A stretch of DNA of 7,308 bases from assembly GCA_030526765.1 (NCBI GenBank), contig JAUNCB010000048.1, forward strand, positions 1 through 7,308, given 5' to 3'. This DNA is from Bacillota bacterium. Its GTDB lineage: Bacteria > Bacillota > Clostridia > Lachnospirales > Anaerotignaceae. Shown piece by piece: positions 1-6,897 of this stretch (positions within the stretch are counted from its first letter, which is position 1; every line of letters begins with the position of its first letter). Both the position numbers and the translations under genes were made by a program. The notes under the pieces were generated by a model. It was not told the origin of the DNA and did not search any database. It saw only the letters and a list, made by a program, of their open reading frames with translations.

Positions 1-393
1 AGAAAAACCGCTAAAAAATGTGCCACTTTTTTTGAAAATCATTTTTTTGTATACAAAGTACTTTGCATGCAAGCTATCTCCCTCTTTTTTTTGTAAAAAG
101 AGTCTTATTTTTCTGTATTTCTCTCCATCTTTTTGACAAATCCCCGCTTTGCGGCACCTTCTCTCTCCCCTTTTCAATGAGAAAAAGTGCCCTTGTGTTT
201 CTCTGTTTTTATTCCTATCGGCTTTACAGGCATTTCAATTATTTCCTTTCCTATCCCGATTTTGTTAAATAATTTGCAAAATCATATCGGGTTATTCTCC
301 TCCTTTTTTCTTAAAGAGGAGATTTTACTGATATATTCTCACCTTTTCCTTTCCCGTTTTTTCCTATTGATATCTTTTTCTCTTTTTTCTGTC
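1..393. other. Non-coding stretch beyond the operon terminator, rich in A/T inverted repeats
   Basis: No convincing complete gene is seen. The plus strand is strongly pyrimidine-rich with many T-runs. Short inverted repeats are CTCTTTTT/AAAAAGAG (82-89 and 95-102), CCGC/GCGG (144-147 and 151-154), GATTTTG/CAAAATC (258-264 and 277-283, with a small AAA/TTT stem inside) and TCTCCTC/GAGGAGA (296-302 and 316-322). None has the GC-rich stem plus U-tract of a good terminator. Plus-strand open frames here encode Phe/Leu/Ser-rich peptides typical of T-rich spacer. On the minus strand one frame is open from about 233 to the left edge but has only a weak TTG (177) and a late ATG (42) as starts. It may hold the leader of a gene beyond the left edge. 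Confidence 0.6.
46..72. promoter_or_regulatory. Cluster of three overlapping perfect palindromes, candidate operator
   Basis: TTTGTATACAAA (46-57), CAAAGTACTTTG (54-65) and TTGCATGCAA (63-72) are each perfect palindromes and overlap by two to four bases. Taken together, 47-72 is nearly symmetric about 59/60 with two imperfect positions per half. TTGTATACAA has the spacing of GT and AC half-sites seen in some GntR-family operators, but no regulator gene is in view. Which gene it would control is unknown; the likely target is leftward, outside the window. Confidence 0.4.
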
Positions 394-428
394 AAAAAAG
401 AAACAACCGCCTTAAAAGACGATTGTTT
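394..428 (-). terminator. Intrinsic (rho-independent) terminator of the operon
   Basis: Read on the minus strand, AAACAATCGTC (428-418) pairs with GGCGGTTGTTT (411-401) over 11 bases, allowing two G-U pairs. The loop is TTTTAA, and the next bases are C followed by six T (400-394). It starts 22 bases after the TAA of the patatin gene. Stem, short loop, immediate U-tract and position make this a convincing end of the transcript. On the plus strand the stem is followed by TTTTCCCC, so it would be only a weak terminator in that direction. Confidence 0.88.
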
Positions 429-450
429 TCCCCGCTTTTATTCCCTTTAT

Positions 451-1572
451 TTATAACAGAACCTCTTTTTCCGTCTGTTCTTTCCTTTTATGATAGGCTT
501 CGCCGATCTCTCGAATCCAACCCTCTTCTGTGCGAACAGAAAACGGTGTCAGCCCCACTTCATCAGAAAGTTCCTCCAGCACCTGCACCAGAAGATCATA
601 ATAATCTCCATCCTTCACCCGTTTTTTCTTCGCCAGTCGGGGAAGGAGCTTTTCATTCCATTCCCGCAGGGAAGCCGCTTTCTCCAAGTATAACTGTTCA
701 AAAAGCACCTTCAGTGCAAAATATGCCTGCATCTCACTCCACTGTCTGTCGATATAATACCTTTCTCCTGCCAGACCATAGAGCATCCGCAGCCCGTCAT
801 AATATCCCAGTGTCATATCCCGTCTTGTGCTTTCGGGATCAAACTGTAGGATCCCTCCCAGCTTTTCCCGCGGTGCCACAGTGATAATATTGGCATCCTC
901 GGGGATCTTTGTTCGCTTTTCCAGACCCAGCCCGTAAATACGGATCATGATAATATCCCGATAGCCTCTTTTCAGCAAGGAATCAATGGGCAGCACATTC
1001 TGCACACTGCCGTCCACATAATCCTTTCCATCCAGTTTTCTGCGCTGAAATCCGGGTACATACGCACTGGCAAGGAGCATATCGATCAGCTTTCCTTCCT
1101 CCAGTTCATGGGCATCGATCTCCACTTCCGTTCTGTCCGTCAGAGAATAGGTCACAAAGAAAAATGCCACCTCCGACTGCCGTATCCGTTCCTCATCAAT
1201 ATATTCCAGCATCATCATCCGTAAGGGCTCAATATCCAGTCCACCCTCTTTTACGATATCCACTACATCCTTCAGCAGCTCCAGAATGCGAAGCCCCTCC
1301 AGATCTCTGTCATATATTTTTTTCATCTGCATATCATCCGCATCAAAAACCTGCGAAAAACTGACATTTTCCCACAGATGCAGTGCAGTATTCAGATCCC
1401 TGGATGCCATCATGGCTCCATTGAGTGCGCCGACAGAGGTGCCTGCCACAGCATTATACTTTACGCCTGCTTCCTCCAATGCCTTCCAGACCCCTGCCTC
1501 ATAAGCCCCTTTTGCTCCGCCGCCCTCCAGAGCGACAGCATACACCTTTGATGTGTCAAACTTCAATTCCAT
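451..1572 (-). CDS. Patatin-like phospholipase family protein (RssA-like lipid acyl hydrolase)
   Basis: Patatin-like proteins are Ser-Asp dyad hydrolases that cleave acyl esters of membrane or storage lipids. The 373-residue product has the oxyanion loop GGGAKGAYEAG starting at residue 17, the nucleophile elbow GTSVGALNG with Ser46, the ASAYVPGF block at 168-175 and the catalytic Asp187 in DGS. The last is usually DGG or DGA; DGS keeps the aspartate. There is no signal peptide or obvious membrane segment, so a cytoplasmic or membrane-peripheral location is likely. After the hydrolase domain (about 8-240) there are about 130 charged, helix-prone residues of unrecognised function. I chose the ATG at 1572 because GGGG lies seven bases upstream and the family fold starts a few residues later; the longer frame from 1674 would lie within the transpeptidase gene. 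It begins ten bases after the transpeptidase stop and is last in the operon, followed closely by a terminator. The lipid substrate is not predictable from this sequence. Confidence 0.9.
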   Translation of the reverse strand: MELKFDTSKVYAVALEGGGAKGAYEAGVWKALEEAGVKYNAVAGTSVGALNGAMMASRDLNTALHLWENVSFSQVFDADDMQMKKIYDRDLEGLRILELLKDVVDIVKEGGLDIEPLRMMMLEYIDEERIRQSEVAFFFVTYSLTDRTEVEIDAHELEEGKLIDMLLASAYVPGFQRRKLDGKDYVDGSVQNVLPIDSLLKRGYRDIIMIRIYGLGLEKRTKIPEDANIITVAPREKLGGILQFDPESTRRDMTLGYYDGLRMLYGLAGERYYIDRQWSEMQAYFALKVLFEQLYLEKAASLREWNEKLLPRLAKKKRVKDGDYYDLLVQVLEELSDEVGLTPFSVRTEEGWIREIGEAYHKRKEQTEKEVLL

Positions 1573-1579
1573 CTGACCA

Positions 1580-1584
1580 CCCCT
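1580..1584 (-). promoter_or_regulatory. Ribosome binding site of the patatin gene
   Basis: AGGGG on the minus strand overlaps the TAG stop of the transpeptidase gene and lies seven bases before the ATG at 1572. It has the same core as the site of the U32 gene. A GGAGG further upstream, in the last transpeptidase codons, is probably too distant to be the main site. Confidence 0.65.
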
Positions 1585-2983
1585 ATTCCTCCAATTCCTG
1601 CAATGCCGCTGCAATAACCTTCCCTGCAATGGGTGTCGCGCTGCCCTGATTTCGGTTTTCCAGCAGCACTGCAACAGCTACCTTCGGTTCTTCCGCCGGC
1701 GCAAAGCCGATAAACCAGCTGTGGTCATTGCCTGTGGCATTTTCTGCCGTACCTGTTTTGCCTGCCACCGTTACACCCTGCACCGCTGCCGCTGTACCGG
1801 TACCGCTGCTTACGACCTCCGTCATCATATCCGTCAGTGCCGCTGCCTGCTCTGCCGTGCAGATCTCCGTCAGCTTATTGGGTATAGTTTCCTTTCCCGT
1901 ACCCCCATCGGGATAAACCACATGGTCTACGATATAAGGCTGCATCATCAGTCCTTCATTGGCTATGGCAGAAGCAAGCATCGCCATATACAGAGGTGTT
2001 ACCCCTGTTCTGCCCTGCCCGATGGCAGTTTCCACCAGTTCATTCTCCGAAGCATTTTTTTCCAGATAAATGGCATTTTTGCTGGTTTCCAGTTCAAAAT
2101 GGCTGGGCATCTGCATCCCCGCCTGTTTCATGGTCTTTACCAGATCGCCTGCACCCATTTCCTTTGCCAATGCTGCAAAATAGCAGTTACAGGAAACTGC
2201 CATGGCGGCCTTCATATCCACTGTTCCATGGGCTTTATCCTGATAGCAATGAATGACCTTATCCTCGAAATGCATTTCACCGGTACATTCAATGGTAAAG
2301 TCTTCCCAGCCACGGTAATGCTCCATGGCAGCCAGTGCCGTTATGGTCTTAAAGGTAGAGCCGGGGGGATAAATCCCCTGGGTTCCCCTGTTTACCAGCG
2401 GACTGTCCTTATGGTCTCTGAGGGTCTCCCACTGATTCGCCACCTGATTGGGATTAAAATCGGGATATGCCTGCAAAGCCAGCACTCTGCCCGTGGAGGG
2501 TTCCATCACCACCACAGCCCCCTTTGCACTGCCAAGCAGATTGCCTGCCACGCTTTGTATCTCCATATCAACGGTAAGAGCAACACTGTTGCCCTTCAGT
2601 TCTGTTTTTCGCACAATGCTGCTGACCCGCTGCAGAAATTCATTATGCAGTGCCATCAGCGTAAAGTTTTCCGCCGCCTCCGTTCCGCTTTTGCCCACAC
2701 TGCTGTAGCCTGTGATATGAGCAGCCATTCTGGAACGGGGATATTCTCTCCGATATGTGCCATCCTCCTGCAGCAAACTGGTTGCCAGCAATTCTCCATC
2801 CCGATCAAGGATATCTCCCCTTCGGATGGAATCATCGGCATAACGCAGACGGGAATTATATGCATTGCCGGATATCTCCTCCCGTTCCACCAGGACCAGC
2901 TTTCCCAGATAGCCCAGCAGAAGGAAAAAGCATAACGCCAGCAGCCAGAATACCCGCCGCATACTGCGTTTCATATTACTCAT
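1583..2983 (-). CDS. Class B penicillin-binding protein, short PbpA-type D,D-transpeptidase
   Basis: This membrane-anchored transpeptidase cross-links peptidoglycan stem peptides outside the membrane and is the natural partner of the SEDS protein encoded just upstream. The 466 residues show a short basic N terminus, one membrane segment (about 11-32), a small N-terminal domain with RRGDILDRDG at 54-63, and a transpeptidase domain from about 155. All three active-site motifs are intact: S209-T-F-K212 with the nucleophilic serine, S264-C-N266, and K409-T-G-T412. There are no PASTA repeats and no large pedestal, so it resembles the roughly 490-residue PbpA of mycobacteria rather than 600-700-residue PBP2 proteins. 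The end (VAVLLENRNQGSATPIAGKV) is also PbpA-like. I start it at the ATG at 2983, seven bases after GGAGGT. An upstream in-frame ATG at 3046 lies inside the SEDS gene without such a site, and the ATG at 2974 is too far from it. The gene overlaps the SEDS gene by eight bases. Confidence 0.93.
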   Translation of the reverse strand: MSNMKRSMRRVFWLLALCFFLLLGYLGKLVLVEREEISGNAYNSRLRYADDSIRRGDILDRDGELLATSLLQEDGTYRREYPRSRMAAHITGYSSVGKSGTEAAENFTLMALHNEFLQRVSSIVRKTELKGNSVALTVDMEIQSVAGNLLGSAKGAVVVMEPSTGRVLALQAYPDFNPNQVANQWETLRDHKDSPLVNRGTQGIYPPGSTFKTITALAAMEHYRGWEDFTIECTGEMHFEDKVIHCYQDKAHGTVDMKAAMAVSCNCYFAALAKEMGAGDLVKTMKQAGMQMPSHFELETSKNAIYLEKNASENELVETAIGQGRTGVTPLYMAMLASAIANEGLMMQPYIVDHVVYPDGGTGKETIPNKLTEICTAEQAAALTDMMTEVVSSGTGTAAAVQGVTVAGKTGTAENATGNDHSWFIGFAPAEEPKVAVAVLLENRNQGSATPIAGKVIAAALQELEE

Positions 2984-4367
2984 CCCATTCACCTCCGCCA
3001 AGCCATTCCAGTTCTCTTTCCTCAGCCTCCCGATTCTGCTGCTCACAGTATACGCATACCCATTGCAGCAGACCGATCATCATCAGACTCACCAGAACAG
3101 AACTGCCGCCATAGCTGACGAAGGGCAGTGTTACCCCCGTCAGCGGGATCAGCTTGATCACTCCGCCCAGAATCACAAATGCCTGAAAGGATATCATTGT
3201 GGTCACCCCTGCGGCAAGGATACTGTAATATCTGCGGCCGCAGTCCAGTGCGATACGCACACCACGGTAAAGAAGCATAATAAATACACCGATCACCCCC
3301 ATACCAAAGAGCACACCGAATTCCTCGCAGATCGCTGCAAAAATCATATCACTTTCCACCACAGGAATACTGCGGGGCATCCCCTTGGTCAGCCCGCTGC
3401 CCAGCATCCCCCATGTGGTAATGGCAAAAAGAGAATTGACGATCTGATAACCGCCTGTATCAATATCCGCCCATGGATTCTGCCACGCTGCCACACGAAC
3501 CCGCACATGGGAAAACAGCTTATATGCCACCGCAGCCGCCCCGCTGGCAGCCCCAAAGCCAAGGAGCATCAGCATTTCATTGGAGGTTGCAATGTACAGC
3601 ATAACCATATATGTCATGAAAAAGATCAGTGCACTGCCCAGATCCTTCTGCAAAACCAGAAGGAATACAAGCCCTGCACTCAGAATCCCCGTTGTCAGGA
3701 ACTGACGCCATTCCACCCGTTTTCGGAACACGCTGGCAAGATAAAATACAAACAGGAACTTTGCGATCTCTGAAGGCTGAAAGGTAATATCCAGAGAACC
3801 CACAGAAAAAGAAAGCCAGTTAGTAGAGCCGCCCTTGGCGATACCGAACAGTCTGGTACAAAGCAGAAGTCCGTAGCAGGCTATGATATATGCCCATTCA
3901 AACACCTCAAACCGAGGAATGATGCGGAAAAAAGTCGGCAGAAAAGACATCCCCGCCAGCCCGATCGCCATCCACATCATCTGTCGCTTCGCCAGATAGG
4001 GCTCCAGCCTTTGCAGCATGATCAGGCTCAGATCCATCAGAAAGAGCATCCCCGTCCAGATCAACGGACAGCCCTCATAGTAAAACCGATCCAGAAGCTT
4101 TACCGCCAGCAGGATAAACACCAGCGACACCGCCGCAAAAATCAGTGTCGGTATATCAAAGAAATGACTTTCTCTATTATAGGAAAGGATCAGAAATGCT
4201 GTGATATGCATCAGCACGATCAGCCTGCGCTGAATAGACACTGCCCGATACGGGTTTCCCAGATTGCCCCCCTGTTCATAGGCAACGTAAACAACGCCCT
4301 GCCATAAAAACAGGACGATGTATCCGATAAAAGCATATCTGCTCAGCATAATGATCAGGTCAAACAT
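2976..4367 (-). CDS. SEDS peptidoglycan glycosyltransferase, FtsW/RodA/SpoVE family (RodA-like)
   Basis: This is a polytopic membrane protein that polymerises lipid II into glycan strands, working with a class B penicillin-binding protein. The 463 residues contain roughly 12 or more hydrophobic segments. SEDS landmarks are QPSE at 197-200, QKDLGSAL at 240-247, the extracellular WQNPWADIDTGGYQ at 295-308, ESDMIFAAICEEFG at 338-351 and PLTGVTLPFVSYGGSS at 408-423. Asp301 or Asp303 lies in the loop where the catalytic aspartate of RodA/FtsW has been placed. The N-terminal part, about 100 residues before the LIMLQR segment, is longer than in the usual 370-400-residue FtsW. This length and the adjacent short transpeptidase match the actinobacterial RodA-PbpA pair, so I favour a RodA-like role, but division or sporulation use cannot be excluded. 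The tail (EQQNREAEERELEW) is charged and probably cytoplasmic. The last codons carry the ribosome binding site of the transpeptidase gene, and the two genes overlap by eight bases. Confidence 0.93.
   Translation of the reverse strand: MFDLIIMLSRYAFIGYIVLFLWQGVVYVAYEQGGNLGNPYRAVSIQRRLIVLMHITAFLILSYNRESHFFDIPTLIFAAVSLVFILLAVKLLDRFYYEGCPLIWTGMLFLMDLSLIMLQRLEPYLAKRQMMWMAIGLAGMSFLPTFFRIIPRFEVFEWAYIIACYGLLLCTRLFGIAKGGSTNWLSFSVGSLDITFQPSEIAKFLFVFYLASVFRKRVEWRQFLTTGILSAGLVFLLVLQKDLGSALIFFMTYMVMLYIATSNEMLMLLGFGAASGAAAVAYKLFSHVRVRVAAWQNPWADIDTGGYQIVNSLFAITTWGMLGSGLTKGMPRSIPVVESDMIFAAICEEFGVLFGMGVIGVFIMLLYRGVRIALDCGRRYYSILAAGVTTMISFQAFVILGGVIKLIPLTGVTLPFVSYGGSSVLVSLMMIGLLQWVCVYCEQQNREAEERELEWLGGGEWDE
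2991..2996 (-). promoter_or_regulatory. Ribosome binding site that fixes the transpeptidase start
   Basis: GGAGGT on the minus strand lies within the Gly-Gly-Gly-Glu codons at the end of the SEDS gene and seven bases before the ATG at 2983. It is the best match to the anti-Shine-Dalgarno sequence in the operon. It selects 2983 over the in-frame ATGs at 3046 and 2974. Confidence 0.8.
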
Positions 4368-4373
4368 TCAAAC

Positions 4374-6800
4374 TCACTCCACTCCGCGGAAGAAATGCCC
4401 TTTTGTATTGCCTTTTTCATTCATTTCTCCCAGAAGGTTACGGGTTGCAGGGCTGATGTGTTCCACATCGGCTGTCATTTCCCCATAAGCCTTTGCAATC
4501 TTTTCTGTTCTGGCAGGGCCTTCCTTTGTAAAGTCCATACGAACATAGCCCGTTGTGCTTTCCAGTATTTCATCATAGAATTTCAGGGTAAACAGCGGTT
4601 TCCCGTTCAGAATGGTGCAGACACAGCGTTCACAGTCTGTCATCAGCGGGAATTTCACACCTTTTCTGTCCCGCAGGAAATACAGCTCTTCGTTATTGCG
4701 TTCCGAACAGTATTTATGTCCTTCTTTTCCGCCGACATAATTGCCGATGGGACACTGCTGGGTCTTCATCAAGGGCAGATATCCGTAAACCACCATTTCA
4801 CAGTCCTGATCCCCCATTCGGTTGATCTCCTGCAGATTCGCCTCCACAGACAGGCATACATAATCTGCACCCTGTTCCTTCCAGTATTTCACAGTCTGGC
4901 GGTTCATTGCATTCAGGTTATAATCTACAACGACCTTCTTGCCGCTGTCCTTCACCTGATCGAACTGCCCTGCCGAACGAACCAGAAAACCATCAATTTC
5001 GCTGGCGATCAGTCGGTCGATCATGGGCTGTTCCTTTTCTGCATTCCATTCCCTTGCCACTCTGGGCAGTGCAACATAAAGAGACACCTCCGCTTTGCGG
5101 CATTTTTCAATGATCTGCTCCAGATTTTTTTCCAGCTCTGCAGCACATTCATAATATACTCTCACAATGCCCTTTGCCTTCAGCACCGCTTCCAGCTGTC
5201 CCAGATTCATAACAAGGGCTGTCAGTTTTTTCCGCAGACGAATGGGATTTTTCCCTTCCCCTTCATAAACACCGTCAGATTTTGCTTTCCGCTTGGATTT
5301 ACGGAGGATCGCAGCCTCCAGTTCTTCACAGGCTTCTCTGCGCACAAGGTTCACTTCACTGACGCTTACAAAAATATACTGGTCGATCTCTGTTTCCAGA
5401 TTTTCCAGAACAAAGGGTGTTGCACCCATTTTATTCACCAGTTCTCTGAGCTTCATGGGAAGCATGGGAGAGCTGCCTGCAGGCTCTACCACCGCACCGC
5501 TGATGAATACACTGTTTCCGTTATGATCCCAGAGCTGCAGAGAAAGCGGTTCCCCTTCTTTTACCCGAAGCATACCGCTGATGGGCATTTTTCTGGTATC
5601 TCTTTCATAGAACTTTTTCAGTTCATCATTCAGCGCCTTGCCAAAGGTACGATACACCACATCATTTTTATTGATCTCACCTTCCATGGTGATGGTGATC
5701 ACTTCACCTGCTTTGGAATGCTTGGAAACATTGGTACCCACATGGGGTTCTTCCTGTGTCCAGATCTCCAGACCGTCCCCGGGCACCAGCGGTTCTCTGG
5801 TTCGGATGGTTACCTTCTTATGCTTTGGCAGATACTTGTCCACAATACCCACCTTCAGCCCCCAGGGCTTCGGACGCTCAATACTCATCATATCTCTGCC
5901 GCCAAAGGCTGTATAGTAGCCCTCTGTAAAGCCGCCGCGGTTAAAGAGCTGATTCAGCGCCTTAATATCTTCCTTCTCCACCTCATAATGGTCGGGATCG
6001 GCAAAATAGCGGTCGATATATTTTCTGTAAATGCCTGTTACACCGGCAACATATTCCGGACTCTTCATTCTGCCTTCGATTTTCAGGGATGCGATCCCCG
6101 CTTCGATCAGTTCCGGCAGGATCTCCACCGCCATGACATCCTTGGGAGACAGCAGATAGCCTTCTTCCATATTTTCATAGCCCTTATACAGAGTATAGGG
6201 CAGACGGCAGGTCTGGGCACAGCGTCCACGGTTCCCGCTTCTGCCGCCAAGGATACTGCTCATGATACACTGACCGGAATAGCAGACACAAAGGGCACCG
6301 TGTACAAAGGTCTCGATCTCCGCATCCACATTTTCCGTAATATTTCTGATCTCTTCAATAGAAAGCTCACGGCTCAGCACGATCTTATCAAAGCCCTGTC
6401 CTTCCCAGTATTTCACATCCGCCAGGGAGTTACAGGTCATCTGTGTGCTGGCATGAAGGGGAAAATCGGGAAAATGTTCCTTCACCAGCTTCGCCGCCCC
6501 TGCATCCTGCATGATCAGCGCATCTACACCCATTTCATACAGATTTCTGATATAGGAAAGAAAGCCCTTCAGCTCTTCATCCTTATACACTGTATTTACT
6601 GTTACATACACCTTCACACCTCTCAGGTGACAATAATCACAGGCATCCTCCAGTTCCTGCAGATCAAAATTTCCTGCATACTGTCTTGCGCTGAACTGCT
6701 TGCCTCCCAGATAGACCGCATCACAGCCGCTGTTTACTGCTGCCCTCAGGCTGTCCATAGAGCCTGCAGGAGAAAGCAGTTCGGGTTTCATCGCTACCAT
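4374..6800 (-). CDS. U32 family protein with DUF3656-like middle region (RlhA/TrhP-like, probable RNA hydroxylation)
   Basis: The product has 808 residues. Residues about 7-300 form the U32 core: the opening ELLSPAGSMDSLRAAV, VYLGGKQFSAR, HASTQ at 116-120, and the block E163-T-F-V-H-G-A-L-C171 ... G-Q-C178 ... S181, which fits the U32 signature as I recall it. GNRGRCAQTCR follows, with Cys194 and Cys198, then SLKIEGRMKSPEY. Residues about 385-510 resemble the DUF3656 (collagenase-like) insert, and about 525-750 look like a second, diverged barrel with its own cysteines (683, 698, 723, 726, 728). The family was named peptidase U32, but E. coli RlhA (23S rRNA C2501) and TrhP (tRNA U34) act in prephenate-dependent RNA hydroxylation. 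RNA modification is therefore more likely than proteolysis, though the substrate is unknown. The E. coli RlhA is about 650 residues, so this is a long form. An AGGGG ribosome binding site six bases before the ATG at 6800 supports this start over the in-frame ATG three codons later. The TGA stop lies six bases before the next gene. Confidence 0.92.
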   Translation of the reverse strand: MVAMKPELLSPAGSMDSLRAAVNSGCDAVYLGGKQFSARQYAGNFDLQELEDACDYCHLRGVKVYVTVNTVYKDEELKGFLSYIRNLYEMGVDALIMQDAGAAKLVKEHFPDFPLHASTQMTCNSLADVKYWEGQGFDKIVLSRELSIEEIRNITENVDAEIETFVHGALCVCYSGQCIMSSILGGRSGNRGRCAQTCRLPYTLYKGYENMEEGYLLSPKDVMAVEILPELIEAGIASLKIEGRMKSPEYVAGVTGIYRKYIDRYFADPDHYEVEKEDIKALNQLFNRGGFTEGYYTAFGGRDMMSIERPKPWGLKVGIVDKYLPKHKKVTIRTREPLVPGDGLEIWTQEEPHVGTNVSKHSKAGEVITITMEGEINKNDVVYRTFGKALNDELKKFYERDTRKMPISGMLRVKEGEPLSLQLWDHNGNSVFISGAVVEPAGSSPMLPMKLRELVNKMGATPFVLENLETEIDQYIFVSVSEVNLVRREACEELEAAILRKSKRKAKSDGVYEGEGKNPIRLRKKLTALVMNLGQLEAVLKAKGIVRVYYECAAELEKNLEQIIEKCRKAEVSLYVALPRVAREWNAEKEQPMIDRLIASEIDGFLVRSAGQFDQVKDSGKKVVVDYNLNAMNRQTVKYWKEQGADYVCLSVEANLQEINRMGDQDCEMVVYGYLPLMKTQQCPIGNYVGGKEGHKYCSERNNEELYFLRDRKGVKFPLMTDCERCVCTILNGKPLFTLKFYDEILESTTGYVRMDFTKEGPARTEKIAKAYGEMTADVEHISPATRNLLGEMNEKGNTKGHFFRGVE
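4377..4380 (-). promoter_or_regulatory. Ribosome binding site of the SEDS gene, inside the U32 gene end
   Basis: GGAG, overlapping the last sense codons of the U32 gene (Val-Glu-stop), lies nine bases before the ATG at 4367. A second GGAG is five bases further upstream. The site is covered by ribosomes finishing the U32 protein, which suggests translational coupling. Confidence 0.65.
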
Positions 6801-6806
6801 AGTGTA

Positions 6807-6811
6807 CCCCT
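6807..6811 (-). promoter_or_regulatory. Ribosome binding site of the U32 gene
   Basis: AGGGG on the minus strand ends six bases before the ATG at 6800. This fixes the start at MVAMKPE rather than at the ATG three codons downstream. Unlike the other internal sites of the operon, it lies in a gap and not inside an upstream coding region. Confidence 0.7.
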
Positions 6812-6838
6812 TTCTTTTCTCTCAATAATATATTCAAA

Positions 6839-6879
6839 GAAAGAGCAGATTTTCGGTTCAGACCGACCTCCACTCTTTC
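6839..6879 (-). promoter_or_regulatory. Two-part stem-loop in the zapA-U32 gap
   Basis: GAAAGAG (6839-6845) is complementary to CTCTTTC (6873-6879), seven base pairs. Inside it TCGGT (6853-6857) pairs with ACCGA (6862-6866) around a four-base loop, leaving internal loops of seven and six bases. In the transcript one internal loop holds GGAGG with no start codon close by. The bases after the stem (CUUUCUUUGAAU outward) are not a proper U-tract, so it is not a classic terminator. It could be an attenuator, a processing site or an mRNA-stabilising structure that sets zapA apart from the tightly packed genes downstream. It is the only gap of any size between genes here. Confidence 0.45.
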
Positions 6880-6897
6880 CTATGTATTCCGCAATGA

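Noticed and set aside
82..102. CTCTTTTT/AAAAAGAG hairpin as a plus-strand terminator
   Set aside because: Only two G-C pairs are present, the T-run after it is interrupted, and no plus-strand gene precedes it in the window.
382..400. Hairpin CTTTTTT/AAAAAAG next to the terminator
   Set aside because: One arm is the terminator's own U-tract; the stem is almost all A-T and is better explained as part of the T-rich spacer than as a second element.
63..456. Two plus-strand open frames (63-272 and 187-456) encoding Phe/Leu-rich peptides
   Set aside because: They follow from the T-rich spacer, overlap each other and the terminator, and have no good ribosome binding site or recognisable domain.
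1573..1674. Upstream extension of the patatin gene to an ATG at 1674
   Set aside because: It would overlap the end of the transpeptidase gene by about 90 bases, adds a basic Cys/Trp/Arg-rich stretch unlike patatins, and ignores the well-spaced site before 1572.
1721..2935. A 404-codon open frame on the plus strand opposite the transpeptidase
   Set aside because: It is the same in-register antisense effect as above. The minus strand carries intact SxxK, SxN and KTG motifs and a proper ribosome binding site.
2984..3046. Upstream extension of the transpeptidase gene to an ATG at 3046
   Set aside because: The added 21 residues lie inside the SEDS gene, and GGAGGT is ideally spaced for the ATG at 2983, directly before a typical basic-plus-membrane anchor.
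3063..3773. A 236-codon plus-strand frame opposite the SEDS gene
   Set aside because: In-register antisense shadow. The peptide is His/Gln-rich with no domain, and the SEDS motifs on the other strand are complete.
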